Below, piece after piece: positions 16,219-24,873 of a stretch of DNA of 64,000 nucleotides. The DNA lies in the NCBI RefSeq assembly GCF_023701745.1, contig NZ_JAJOZB010000001.1, positions 4,098,501 to 4,162,500 on the forward strand, written 5' to 3'. The position numbers were made by a program, and so were the translations under genes. The notes below the pieces were generated by a model, which was given only the letters and a program-made list of their open reading frames with translations, made no database searches and was not told where the DNA came from. The DNA comes from Streptomyces sp. RKAG293. Its GTDB lineage: Bacteria > Actinomycetota > Actinomycetes > Streptomycetales > Streptomycetaceae. Numbering within the stretch: position 1 is the stretch's first letter; each line of letters starts with the position of its first letter.

Positions 16219-17394
16219 TCATCCGGGCAGTTCCCCCGCCAGCTCCTCCTCATGGCGCTCCGCGTCCGCGCGCCCGGCGGCGAGCACCCAGGACCGCTTG
16301 ATGTGGAGGTGTACGTCGGCCTCCCACGTGAAGCCCATCCCTCCGAAGACCTGCAGGCAGTCACGTGCGTTGCGGGATGCCGCGTCGTCGGCGAGCAGCC
16401 GCGCCGCGGCCGTCTCGAAGGCGTCGCAGGACACCGCCGCCGCGTAGACGGCCGTGCGGGCCATCTCCAGCCGTACGAGCATGTCCGCGCACAGGTGCTT
16501 CACCGCCTGGAACGCCCCGATCGGCCGCCCGAACTGCTCACGTTGCCGGGCGTGTTGCACGGCCATCTCAAGGGTCCTTCCGGCACTGCCGACCTGCAGT
16601 GCGGCGGTCAGCAGCGCGGCTTCCCGCCGCAGCAGGACCGGGTCGGCGCCGGCGAGATCCGGGTCGGCGCCCGCGCCGCCGCCGGGTACACGGGCCGGGG
16701 TCAGGACGCTGCCGGGCAGGTGAAGAGGGGTGAGGGGGTCGACGGAACGGATCTCCGCCGCCGGATATCCGTCCGCGGCGAAGAGCCCGATGCCCGTCGC
16801 AACGCCCGTCCCGCCGAACTCCCCGCGCTCCCCCGACCCGCGCTCCCCCGACCCGCGCTCCCGGGGCCCGGGCTCCCTGGACCCGGGCTCCCCCAGCACC
16901 AGGACGGCGTCCGCGGCGCCCAGGTGGCCGACCGGGGCGGGCGGCAGCGCCAGGGCCACCAGCAGCTCTCCTGCCGCCGCGCCCGCCGCCACCGGACCGG
17001 TCAGATGGGTCGCCGCCAGATGCGTACCGACCAGCGGTCCCGGCAGCAGGACGCGGCCGGCCTCCTCGAAGACGAGCACGGCCTCGGGCAGCCCGAGGCC
17101 CACGCCGCCGTCCGCCTCCGGCAGCCTGAGGGCGAAGAACCCGGCCTCCCCCAGCTCACGCCACAGCGCCCGGTCGACCACCGGCGGCCCGCCCGCCGAG
17201 CCGGAAGCGGAACCGCTGCCGGAACCGGCGCCGGAACCAGGCCCGGAACCAGAACCGGAACCGGTCTCCAGGGCGTCGACCGCGTCGCCCGCGTCGACCG
17301 CCGCGCGCAGCGCCTCGCGCGGGAAGCGCCCGGCGAGCAGCTCCCGCACCCCCGTCCGCAATGCCTCTTGATCTTCTGTCGGTTGGAAATCCAC
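16219..17394 (-). CDS. Acyl-CoA dehydrogenase, second subunit-like, with repeat insertions
   Basis: A 391-residue acyl-CoA dehydrogenase-fold protein, from VDFQPTEDQEALRTGV to RDCLQVFGGMGFTWEADVH. It lacks the YEGT-type C-terminal catalytic segment and has a reduced middle domain, as in the partner subunits of heterotetrameric actinobacterial enzymes (ChsE/FadE26-27 type). Two low-complexity inserts stand out: a Gly-Ser run near residues 45-72 and a (G/R)ERGS-type repeat near 177-200. The GTG at 17394 matches the family start and lies 37 bp after the stop of the adjacent acyl-CoA dehydrogenase; a TTG at 17421 is the longer alternative. The gene order supports a heteromeric complex with that neighbour. 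Confidence 0.8.
   Translation of the reverse strand: MDFQPTEDQEALRTGVRELLAGRFPREALRAAVDAGDAVDALETGSGSGSGPGSGAGSGSGSASGSAGGPPVVDRALWRELGEAGFFALRLPEADGGVGLGLPEAVLVFEEAGRVLLPGPLVGTHLAATHLTGPVAAGAAAGELLVALALPPAPVGHLGAADAVLVLGEPGSREPGPRERGSGERGSGERGEFGGTGVATGIGLFAADGYPAAEIRSVDPLTPLHLPGSVLTPARVPGGGAGADPDLAGADPVLLRREAALLTAALQVGSAGRTLEMAVQHARQREQFGRPIGAFQAVKHLCADMLVRLEMARTAVYAAAVSCDAFETAAARLLADDAASRNARDCLQVFGGMGFTWEADVHLHIKRSWVLAAGRADAERHEEELAGELPG
16816..16890 (-). repeat. 15-bp coding tandem repeat in an acyl-CoA dehydrogenase
   Basis: Five 15-bp units; two are identical (CCCCGACCCGCGCTC at 16831-16845 and 16846-16860) and the flanking units are diverged. They encode GERGS-like pentapeptides on the minus strand. 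Confidence 0.8.
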
Positions 17395-17431
17395 GGTCAG
17401 CCCCCGCTCCTCGGCCGTCAACCTTCGGCCC

Positions 17432-18598
17432 TCAACCCTTCGGGAGGCCGAGGATGCGCTCGGCCACGATGTTCTTCTGGATCTGCGAAGTGCCGGCCGC
17501 GATCGTGTACGAGAGCGACGACAGCCGCTCCGCCGTCCACGGATGCCCGGCGTCCTGCGCGAGCGGCCCCAGCACGTCGGCGGCCGTGTCGTACAGCTCC
17601 TGCCGGGCGTGCGAGTAGCGCAGTTTGAAGACCGACCCGCCGGTCCCGGGCACGCCCGTGCCGCCGGCCCGCAACGAGCGTTCCGCCTCGCTGACGTTCC
17701 ACTGGGTGAGCCGCCACAGCACGGAGAACTCGGCCGCTAGCCGGCCCAGCCTGCGCCGCAGCGCCGGATCGTCCCAGCTGCCGTTGGCCTTGGCGGCGCG
17801 CGCGACCTCGCCCAGGACGCGGCGGCAGGCGACGACCTCGCCGACGAAGGCGGTGCCGCGTTCGAAGGAGAGGGTGACCATGGTGACGCGCCAGCCGTCG
17901 TTCTCCGCCCCCACCCGGTTCGCGACCGGCACCCGCACCTCGTCGAGGAACATCTCGGCGAACTCCGTCGACCCCGCGAGGGTGCGCAGCGGCCTTACCG
18001 TGACGCCCGGGGCGTCCATCGGCATCGCGAGCCAGGAGATGCCGCGGTGCTTGGGCGCCTGCGGATCGGTGCGGACCAGCAGCTCGCACCAGTCCGCGAC
18101 CTCCGCGTGCGAGGTCCAGATCTTCGAGCCGGTCACCACGTACGCGTCGCCGTCGCGCACCGCGCGGGTCCGCAGCGAGGCCAGGTCGGAGCCTGCGCCG
18201 GGTTCGCTGAACCCCTGGCACCACACCTCGTCGCCGCGCAGCACCGGCGGCAGCCAGCGCCGCCGCTGCTCGTCGGTGCCCTCGGCGGCGATGGTGGGCC
18301 CGGCGTGCAGCAGCCCGACGAAGTTGGCGCCCACATAGGGCGCGCCCGCCTTCTCCGTCTCCTCCAGGAAGATCAGGTGCTGCACCGGCGTCGCGCCCCG
18401 CCCGCCCGCGTCGACCGGCCAGTGCAGGCCCGCGTACCCCGCGTCGTACAGCATCCGCTGCCAGCCGGCGTCGTACGCGCGCCGCCCCGGCCAGTCGCGC
18501 GGGTCGGGCCGGGGCGGCAGCTTGGGCAGTACGTCGCCGAGCCAGGACCGCAGCCCGGCCCGGAACTCCTCCTGCTCAGCGGTGTACGTCAGATCCAC
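17432..18598 (-). CDS. Acyl-CoA dehydrogenase
   Basis: A 388-residue FadE-type enzyme. It has WCQGFSEPGAGSDLASLRT (FAD/acyl site), KIWTSHAEVADWC and SYTIAAGTSQIQKNIVAERILG. The medium-chain catalytic Glu position is Ala; Glu in SFERGTA matches the long-chain/isovaleryl position. Together with the next gene it probably forms an alpha2-beta2 enzyme introducing a double bond into a bulky acyl-CoA. The start is a GTG at 18598, 7 bp after the amidohydrolase stop, so the three genes form one operon under palindromic site 6. Confidence 0.88.
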   Translation of the reverse strand: MDLTYTAEQEEFRAGLRSWLGDVLPKLPPRPDPRDWPGRRAYDAGWQRMLYDAGYAGLHWPVDAGGRGATPVQHLIFLEETEKAGAPYVGANFVGLLHAGPTIAAEGTDEQRRRWLPPVLRGDEVWCQGFSEPGAGSDLASLRTRAVRDGDAYVVTGSKIWTSHAEVADWCELLVRTDPQAPKHRGISWLAMPMDAPGVTVRPLRTLAGSTEFAEMFLDEVRVPVANRVGAENDGWRVTMVTLSFERGTAFVGEVVACRRVLGEVARAAKANGSWDDPALRRRLGRLAAEFSVLWRLTQWNVSEAERSLRAGGTGVPGTGGSVFKLRYSHARQELYDTAADVLGPLAQDAGHPWTAERLSSLSYTIAAGTSQIQKNIVAERILGLPKG

Positions 18599-18605
18599 GC
18601 GCGTC

Positions 18606-19865
18606 TCACCTGCCGGATGCGCCGGCCGCGGGCGCGGGCGCGGGGCTCTGCCGTGCGAAGGACGAGAGGTCGAGACCGCGGTCGAAGTCGAGATCGAGCA
18701 TCCGGATCGCGTTGCCGCGCATGAGCTTGTAGACGGTCTCGTCGTCGAGCCCCTTCATGTGGTCCTCGGCGACCGCCTTGGTGTGCGGGAAGGTCGAGTC
18801 CACGTGCGGGTAGTCCGTCTCGAAGGTCGCGTTGTCGCGCCCGACGACGTCCAGCGACGCGACCCCGTGCTTGTCGCGGAAGAAGCAGCAGAAGATCTGC
18901 CGGTAGTAGTACGTCGACGGCGGCTCGGGGATGATGTCGCGCACCCCGCCCCAGGCCCGGTGCTCCTCCCAGACGGTGTCGGCGCGCTCCAGGGCGTACG
19001 GGATCCAGCCCATCTGGCCCTCGCTGTAGGCGAGTTTGAGGGTCGGGAACTTGACGAGGACCCCGCTGAAGAGGAAGTCCATCATCGAGGCCATCGCGTT
19101 GTTGAAGCTGAGCGCGGCCTGGACGGCGGGCGGCGCGTCCGGGGAGGCGGCGGGCATCTGCGAGGACGAGCCGATGTGCATGTTCACGACCGTGCCGGTC
19201 TCCTGGCACACCGCGAAGAACGGGTCCCAGTAGCCGGAGTGGATGCTCGGCAGGCCCAGGTGCGTCGGGATCTCGCTGAACGTGACGGCCTTGACGCCGC
19301 GGGCGGCGTTGCGGCGGATCTCGGCCACGGCCAGGTCGATGTCCCAGAGCGGGATGATGCACAGCGGGATGAGCCGGCCGCCGCTGTCACCGCACCACTC
19401 GTCGACCATCCAGTCGTTGTAGGCGCGCACACAGGCGAGCGCGACCTCCTTGTCGTGCGCCTCCGAGAACGTCTGCCCGCAGAACCGCGGGAAGGTCGGG
19501 AAGCAGAGCGACGCCTCGACATGGTTGAGGTCCATGTCCGCCAGGCGTTCCTTGGGGTCCCAGCAGCCGCGGCGCATCTCGGCGCGGGTGATGCCCTCCA
19601 GGGTCATGTCGTCGCGGTCGAAGCCGACGGCGGCGATGTTCCGCTTGTACGGGAACTTGAGATCCTCGTAGATCCACCAGTCGGTGGGCGGTCCGTCCGG
19701 GTCCATCGTGATCTGGTACTTCCCGGCGACGTACGCGAGCTCACCGATACCGGCGGTCAGCGGCTTCGGACCGCGGTCGCGGTACTTGGCCGGCAGCCAC
19801 TTCTCGAAGAGGTGCGCGGGTTCGATGACATGGTCGTCGACGCTGATGATCCTGGGCAGTTCCAT
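18606..19865 (-). CDS. Amidohydrolase-2 family protein (ACMSD-like)
   Basis: A 419-residue TIM-barrel metal hydrolase or decarboxylase. It starts MELPRIISVDDHVIEP, and has TGTVVNMHIGSS (metal His), FPTLKLAYSEGQMGW and FETDYPHVDSTFPHT (late Asp and His). This resembles the 2-amino-3-carboxymuconate-semialdehyde decarboxylase-like branch common in actinobacterial catabolic clusters beside fadE genes. The reaction is unknown: ring hydrolysis or decarboxylation are both possible. The ATG at 19865 follows GGGAGAGG; an upstream in-frame GTG (19913) would run through the operator. First gene of the operon with two acyl-CoA dehydrogenases. Confidence 0.85.
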   Translation of the reverse strand: MELPRIISVDDHVIEPAHLFEKWLPAKYRDRGPKPLTAGIGELAYVAGKYQITMDPDGPPTDWWIYEDLKFPYKRNIAAVGFDRDDMTLEGITRAEMRRGCWDPKERLADMDLNHVEASLCFPTFPRFCGQTFSEAHDKEVALACVRAYNDWMVDEWCGDSGGRLIPLCIIPLWDIDLAVAEIRRNAARGVKAVTFSEIPTHLGLPSIHSGYWDPFFAVCQETGTVVNMHIGSSSQMPAASPDAPPAVQAALSFNNAMASMMDFLFSGVLVKFPTLKLAYSEGQMGWIPYALERADTVWEEHRAWGGVRDIIPEPPSTYYYRQIFCCFFRDKHGVASLDVVGRDNATFETDYPHVDSTFPHTKAVAEDHMKGLDDETVYKLMRGNAIRMLDLDFDRGLDLSSFARQSPAPAPAAGASGR

Positions 19866-19883
19866 CGGCCTCTCCCTGCAGAT

Positions 19884-19898
19884 CTGATGGATCGTCAG
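19884..19898. promoter_or_regulatory. Palindromic operator site 6
   Basis: CTGATGGATCGTCAG has one mismatch in the left arm. It ends 19 bp upstream of the amidohydrolase start on the minus strand and sits close to an AT-rich stretch (TCTAAAT) that could be its -10 region. Confidence 0.6.
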
Positions 19899-19986
19899 AT
19901 TTAGAGTACGCACGCACGCACGTCGCGTCCATCGGCGTCACACCCCTGGACCGGCGGGGCCGCGCCGCATACGCTGCCGCCAGGAT

Positions 19987-20001
19987 CTGACGCTACGTCA
20001 G
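19987..20001. promoter_or_regulatory. Palindromic operator site 7
   Basis: CTGACGCTACGTCAG has perfect 6-bp arms around CTA. It lies 28 bp upstream of the AMP-forming acyl-CoA synthetase start. Sites 6 and 7 give each of the two divergent transcripts its own operator. Confidence 0.65.
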
Positions 20002-20029
20002 GTGTGGTGACGGTACGGAGGAGACCGGC

Positions 20030-21730
20030 ATGGACCCGACGCGGGAGAGCGGCACGGCCCCGACGCATTCCGGCACGGCCCAGGCGCAGGAGCCCGGAAC
20101 GGTCGCGGCGCAGAAGCCCGGAACCGTCGCGGCGCGGGAGCCCGGCACCGTCTCGGCGCAGGAGACCCCGACCGCCGTCGCAGCGGCCCTCGGTGCGTCA
20201 CCCACCCTCTGGGCGCTCGCCGCCCGCCGCGCCGAGCTCACCCCTGACGCCCCCGTCCTCCTCGACACCGACGGCCGCCGGATCACCTTCGGCCAGCTCT
20301 GCCACCGGGCGGAACGCGTCGCCGCCGGCCTCTACGACCTCGGCGTCCGGCCCGGCAGCCGGTTCGCCTGGCAGCTGCCCACCCGGATCGAGACGGTGCT
20401 GCTGACCTTCGCCCTCGCCCGGCTCGGCGCCGTACAGACCCCGCTCATCCCCTTCTACCGGGACCGGGAGGTCGGCTACGCGCTGCGCGAGGCCGAGGCG
20501 GAGTTCTTCGCGATACCCGGCGAGTGGCGCGGCTACGACTACGCGGCGATGGCCGACCGCCTCGCGCCGCGGCTGTCCCGGCCGCCGCTCCTGCTCACCA
20601 CCTACGACCGGCTCCCCGACGGCGATCCGGCCGTGCTGCCGGAACCGCCCGCCGACGGCACCTCGGTCCGCTGGATCTACTGGACCTCCGGCACCACCTC
20701 CGACCCCAAGGGCGTGCTGCACACCGACCGCAGCCTCATCGCCGCCGGCGGCTGCCTCGCCCACGCGCTGCGGCTCACCCCCGACGACGTCGGCTCCATG
20801 GCCTTCCCCTACGCCCATGTCGCCGGCCCCGACTACACCGTGATGCTGCTGCTCTACGGCTTCCCCGCGCTGCTCCTCGAGCACTTCGCGCTGCCCGCCT
20901 CGCTCGACACCTACCGGGAGCACGGCGTCACGGTCGCGGGCGGCAGCACCGTCTTCTACTCGATGTTCCTGGCCGAGCAGCGCAAGGACCCCGCCACCAA
21001 GCTCATCCCCAGCCTGCGACTGCTCGCCGGCGGCGGCGCGCCCATGCCGCCCGAGCTGTACTACGAGGTCACCCGGGAGATGGGCTGCCAACTCACCCAC
21101 GGCTACGGCATGACCGAGGTCCCCATGATCACCATGGGCGCTCCCGACGACACCCCCGACCATCTCGCGACCACCGAGGGGTGCCCGCCGGCAGCGATGG
21201 AGATCCGCATCACGGACTCCGACGGCAAACCGCTGCCCGCCGGTACCGACGGTGAGGTCAGGCTGCGCGGCGAGGCCGTCTGCCAGGGCTATCTCCACAC
21301 CGCCCAGACCGCCGAGGTCTTCGACCCGGACGGCTTCCTCATCACCGGCGACCTCGGCCGGCTCACCCCGGACGGCTATCTCGTCCTCACCGGCCGGCTC
21401 AAGGACATCATCATCCGCAAGGGCGAGAACATCTCCGCCCAGGAGATCGAGGACCTGCTCTACGAACACCCCGCCGTCGCCGACGCCGCCGTCGTCGGGC
21501 TGCCCGACCCCGAACGCGGTGAACGGGTCTGCGCCGTCGTGGAACAGCCCGCCGGTGCGCCGCCGGTCACCCTCGCGGACATCACCGGGTATCTGCGGGA
21601 GCACGGGCTGTCCGCCCACAAGCTGCCGGAGCAGCTGGAGATCGTGGACGCCCTGCCGCGCAACGACGTGCTGCGCAAGGTGCTGAAGTTCAAGCTGCGG
21701 GAGCGCTTCGGCGGCACCGGCCCGTCCTAG
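20030..21730 (+). CDS. AMP-forming acyl-CoA synthetase
   Basis: A 566-residue ANL-superfamily enzyme (FadD or cyclohexanecarboxylate-CoA-ligase-like) that activates a carboxylic acid through an acyl-AMP. The ATP loop is TSGTTSDPKG (near residue 222), the A5 motif HGYGMTEVPM follows later, and the hinge/A8 segment is GRLKDIIIRKGENIS. The first 55 residues are an extra leader containing three (Q/R)(E/K)PGTV(A/S)A repeats. The ATG follows GGAGGAG. Operator site 7 lies just upstream. It likely feeds the acyl-CoA dehydrogenases of the divergent operon. Confidence 0.9.
   Translation: MDPTRESGTAPTHSGTAQAQEPGTVAAQKPGTVAAREPGTVSAQETPTAVAAALGASPTLWALAARRAELTPDAPVLLDTDGRRITFGQLCHRAERVAAGLYDLGVRPGSRFAWQLPTRIETVLLTFALARLGAVQTPLIPFYRDREVGYALREAEAEFFAIPGEWRGYDYAAMADRLAPRLSRPPLLLTTYDRLPDGDPAVLPEPPADGTSVRWIYWTSGTTSDPKGVLHTDRSLIAAGGCLAHALRLTPDDVGSMAFPYAHVAGPDYTVMLLLYGFPALLLEHFALPASLDTYREHGVTVAGGSTVFYSMFLAEQRKDPATKLIPSLRLLAGGGAPMPPELYYEVTREMGCQLTHGYGMTEVPMITMGAPDDTPDHLATTEGCPPAAMEIRITDSDGKPLPAGTDGEVRLRGEAVCQGYLHTAQTAEVFDPDGFLITGDLGRLTPDGYLVLTGRLKDIIIRKGENISAQEIEDLLYEHPAVADAAVVGLPDPERGERVCAVVEQPAGAPPVTLADITGYLREHGLSAHKLPEQLEIVDALPRNDVLRKVLKFKLRERFGGTGPS
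20087..20158 (+). repeat. 24-bp coding tandem repeat, three copies
   Basis: Units at 20087-20110, 20111-20134 and 20135-20158 encode QEPGTVAA, QKPGTVAA and REPGTVSA in the leader of the acyl-CoA synthetase. Confidence 0.85.
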
Positions 21731-21828
21731 ATTCTCCCGCTCCGTTCCCGTATTCTCACCTCTGCTCGCTGCCCTCGATATCGCACACCCGCACGAAGGC
21801 ATCTCCTTTTCTTCAGCTGAAGGTTGCC

Positions 21829-23427
21829 TTGAGAAGTCCGTCCTTCCGTGGTGCTGTGACCGCTGCCGTGGCCTCCGCCGTGTGCCTCCTGACGCTGGGA
21901 GCCGCGGGATCCCCGTTCGCCGGAGCCCCGGCCGCCGTAGCCCCGGCCGGCGTTGACGGCGGCGCCCGGAGCGGCGCCCGGAGCAGCGCCCCGAGCGGGG
22001 ACATCGCGGTGACCGCGCCGGCCCGGCTCGTGGTGCCGGCCCCCTCCGCCCCCGACCCGGGCGCGCTGCGCACGCTGGAGGTCGGGCTGCGGCAGGGGGG
22101 ACCCACGGGGACGCTCACCCCCGGCGTGTTCACCGTCGACGCCCGCGGACTGGCCGGCGTCGCGGAAGTGATCTGGCCCACCAGCTGCACCCACGCCCGC
22201 GGCAGCGCCGTCGCCAAGTGCGATCTGCGCACCAGCCCTTCCAACCCCGGAAAGCTGCTGTCGCTTCGCATACACAGCCTCGTCGGCGCCCGGGCCGGGG
22301 CGCACGGCGTGATCACGTACACCCCGAAGGGGGCACCGGGCGGCGCGCGTGCCGTTCGGACCACGGTCTCCGTCGGCTCCGGCCCCGACGTGGTCACCTC
22401 CGCGCCGTTCCGGCTGCGGGCGGCCGCGCCCCCGGCACCGGGCGCCACCGTGGTGCTGCCCTTCACCCTCACCAACGCCGGGAACGAGACGGCTCCCGGC
22501 GCGATCGTGCGCATCTACGGATCCCGCGGACTGGCCTGGTCCGCCGCGCACTCCAACTGCGAGTCCCTCCGGACGCCGCCGTCGGCCGACTTCCCCGCCT
22601 CCGCCTCCGCGCTCTGCGTGATCGACCAGCCGCTGGCGCCCGGCGCGACCTACGCGTTCGCCGAGCCGCCGGCCTTCCGCACCGAGAGCTTCGCGCTCTG
22701 GGAGCGGACGGATCTGCGCGTGACGTCGAAATCCGCCGACGCGCTCGCCGACGCCCACGGGACCGCGTCCTGGACCAAGGGCACGGGCACCCCGCTGCGC
22801 CTGATGCCACGCCCGGGTCCCTCGGCCGATGACCTCTACCAGGAGGACAACTTCGCCACCACCGCGGTCGCCGTCCGCAACACCGCGGACCTCGCGGTCA
22901 CCGGCAGCCGCGTCTCCGGCACGGTCGGCCGGCGCGTCACCGCCGGAGTGACGGTGACCAACCACGGCCCCGCCGCGGTCTCCGACATCACCGTCGGCAA
23001 CCCGGTCGTCGCCGTCGACGTCCGCGTTCCGGCGGGCACCACCGTCGTCAAGGCGCCCAAGGGCTGCCGGCCGGTGCGGCCGAACGACGAGGACGCGCCC
23101 GGTGCCGGCGGCGCCCCGCAGTACACCTGCGAGACCAAGAACTGGCTCGACCCGGGCGAGTCCGTCATCTTCCCGTTCCAGCTGCGGATCGACCGGGTCA
23201 TCGACGGTTCGGCGGGCTCCGCGACCCTCCAGATCGACCACGACCCCAACTCGCGCACCAACTTCGACACCGACCCGGGCGACAACACCGCCGTGATCGC
23301 CGTCACCGGTGACCGCCTCCTCCTCACCCGCAAGCGGGTCGCGCTGGCCGGCGGGCTCACGGTCCTCGCGCTCGGCGCCGGCTTCGTCGTGCTGCGCCGG
23401 CGAAGGGCCCGTTCGCGGCAAGCCTGA
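21829..23427 (+). CDS. Secreted, C-terminally anchored DUF11-like protein
   Basis: A 532-residue exported protein. An N-terminal signal peptide (AVTAAVASAVCLLTLGAA) is followed by Ala/Gly-rich linker and Ig-like, DUF11-type repeats around ATVVLPFTLTNAGNETAPG and VTAGVTVTNHGPAAVSD. The C-terminus is a membrane helix (VALAGGLTVLALGAGFVVL) followed by a basic tail RRRRARSRQA. There is no LPXTG sortase motif, so it is probably held only by the helix. The start is a TTG at 21829 with AAGG upstream. It stands alone, 98 bp after the acyl-CoA synthetase, with no obvious functional link. Role in the envelope is unknown. Confidence 0.75.
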   Translation: MRSPSFRGAVTAAVASAVCLLTLGAAGSPFAGAPAAVAPAGVDGGARSGARSSAPSGDIAVTAPARLVVPAPSAPDPGALRTLEVGLRQGGPTGTLTPGVFTVDARGLAGVAEVIWPTSCTHARGSAVAKCDLRTSPSNPGKLLSLRIHSLVGARAGAHGVITYTPKGAPGGARAVRTTVSVGSGPDVVTSAPFRLRAAAPPAPGATVVLPFTLTNAGNETAPGAIVRIYGSRGLAWSAAHSNCESLRTPPSADFPASASALCVIDQPLAPGATYAFAEPPAFRTESFALWERTDLRVTSKSADALADAHGTASWTKGTGTPLRLMPRPGPSADDLYQEDNFATTAVAVRNTADLAVTGSRVSGTVGRRVTAGVTVTNHGPAAVSDITVGNPVVAVDVRVPAGTTVVKAPKGCRPVRPNDEDAPGAGGAPQYTCETKNWLDPGESVIFPFQLRIDRVIDGSAGSATLQIDHDPNSRTNFDTDPGDNTAVIAVTGDRLLLTRKRVALAGGLTVLALGAGFVVLRRRRARSRQA

Positions 23428-23575
23428 GAGCGCGGGAATCCCGGGAAGGACTGGGACGATCGGGATGACCGGGACCAATGGGGCCCCTGGCACCGCCAGG
23501 ATTAGCGGGCCGTGACAGCTGCGGCCGGGCATGCCCCGACAGCGGCTAGTCTGCGTCTGCTGACCACGTAACTTC

Positions 23576-23614
23576 CCGGACGCGTCGCCGAGTTGACGCG
23601 CGCAGGACGTCCGG
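23576..23614 (+). other. Leader hairpin before the TPR gene
   Basis: CCGGACG/CGTCCGG enclose CGCGTC/GACGCG with an 8-nt loop, 33 nt upstream of the GTG of the TPR gene. It may be a transcript leader structure or chance in GC-rich DNA. Confidence 0.3.
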
Positions 23615-23647
23615 CCGCGTGGCGCGACCAGGCCTTGGGAGGCGGAC

Positions 23648-24856
23648 GTGGCGGACGCTACGGACAGTGCGGTTGCGGCGCGCAAAGGTCCGCGGGACCG
23701 CCGGCCGGGCCGCGCACAGGCGCAGGTGCACGCGGCGCGCCGGCTGGGCGAGGCCCGGATCGCGCTGGCCGCGGGCGACGCGGCCACCGCGGCGGACCGG
23801 TTCCGCGCGGCGCTCGCCACCGCCGGGGACCACGAGCTCGCGGACGAGCAGGTCTCGGGCCTGCTCGGACTGGGTGACTGCGCCCTCGAGACCGGTGAAC
23901 TCACCGTCGCCCGCGAGCACTTCGAGGCCGTGGAGAAGCTGCTGGCGGGCGAGCCGCTGCCGCGCCGGGCCGCGGCGATCCGCGGCCGGGCGGTCTCCCA
24001 TCTGCTCGCGGGTGAACTGCGCTACGCCTGCTACCTGCTGGAGAGCGCGATCGACGGGCTGCACGCCGCCGCAACCCAGGACGCCGACGCGCTGCTGCTC
24101 CTGCACACCGCCGTCATCGCCCCGTACATGGACATGGGCGCCCACGCCCGCGCCGCCCAGGCCGCCGAGCTCGCCCTCGCACTCGCCCCCTCCGCCACCG
24201 ATCCCGCGCTGGTCGCCGGAATGCACCGCAGCGTGGCCCGCACCCTCATCGCCGAGGGCCGGATCACCGAGGCCGACGCCTCGCTCGCCACGGCACAGGA
24301 GCTGTACCAGCGGCTGGGCTTCCGCTCCGACCTGGCGAAATGTCATTGGATGCGGGGTTATGTGCACGCCCAGGACGGCAATCTGGAGCATGCGGAACGT
24401 GAACTGCGGCTCGCCCGCGACATGCTGGCGGCACAGCGGTCCGTGCTCTTCGCCGATCAGGTGGAGGTGGAACTCGCCGACGTGCTGCGCCGGCGCGGCA
24501 GCCACTCCGAGGCGGGCGAGCTGCTCGCCCGGCTCCTCGACCGCATCGGTCCCGAGCGCGGCGCCATCCACGCGGCCGGTGCCCACCGGCTGCTCGGTCT
24601 GATCGCGCAGGAGGACGGCGAACTCGACGCCGCCGAGGAGCACTACGTCAACGCGCTGTCCCTGCTGGAACGCGCCGGCGCCGCCGGCGATCTCGCGGAC
24701 CTCTGCCGGCTGCTGGGCGATCTGCTGCGCAGTACCGGACGGGTCGAGGCCGCCATGGACGCCTATCGCACCGGCCTCGGCCACCGTGCCGCGATCGGCA
24801 CCACGACGCTGGGCCCGGCTCCGGCGAAGCCCCCGGCCAGACCACCGGTGTACTGA
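23648..24856 (+). CDS. Tetratricopeptide-repeat protein
   Basis: A 402-residue all-helical protein made of TPR-like repeats, for example ARRLGEARIALAAGDAATAA, LGDCALETGELTVAREHFE and LGLIAQEDGELDAAEEHYV. The first 25 residues are basic. No enzymatic domain, signal peptide or membrane helix is seen, so a cytoplasmic adaptor is likely. The GTG at 23648 follows GGGAGGCGG. A large inverted repeat begins 18 nt after its stop. The convergent neighbour is a STAS regulator. Function unknown. Confidence 0.75.
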   Translation: MADATDSAVAARKGPRDRRPGRAQAQVHAARRLGEARIALAAGDAATAADRFRAALATAGDHELADEQVSGLLGLGDCALETGELTVAREHFEAVEKLLAGEPLPRRAAAIRGRAVSHLLAGELRYACYLLESAIDGLHAAATQDADALLLLHTAVIAPYMDMGAHARAAQAAELALALAPSATDPALVAGMHRSVARTLIAEGRITEADASLATAQELYQRLGFRSDLAKCHWMRGYVHAQDGNLEHAERELRLARDMLAAQRSVLFADQVEVELADVLRRRGSHSEAGELLARLLDRIGPERGAIHAAGAHRLLGLIAQEDGELDAAEEHYVNALSLLERAGAAGDLADLCRLLGDLLRSTGRVEAAMDAYRTGLGHRAAIGTTTLGPAPAKPPARPPVY

Positions 24857-24873
24857 GAGGCACCATCAACACG

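Noticed and set aside
267..20001. Operators as KstR or KstR2 sites
   Set aside because: Those have other consensus sequences (AAC-GTT type and CAAG-CTTG type), and no steroid ring-degradation gene lies here.
21829..23427. LPXTG sortase substrate
   Set aside because: The protein has a C-terminal helix and basic tail but no LPXTG or LAXTG motif before it.
23309..23515. Collagen-like Gly-x-x frame after the DUF11-like gene
   Set aside because: Short, overlaps the end of that gene in another frame and reflects GGG/ACC base runs.
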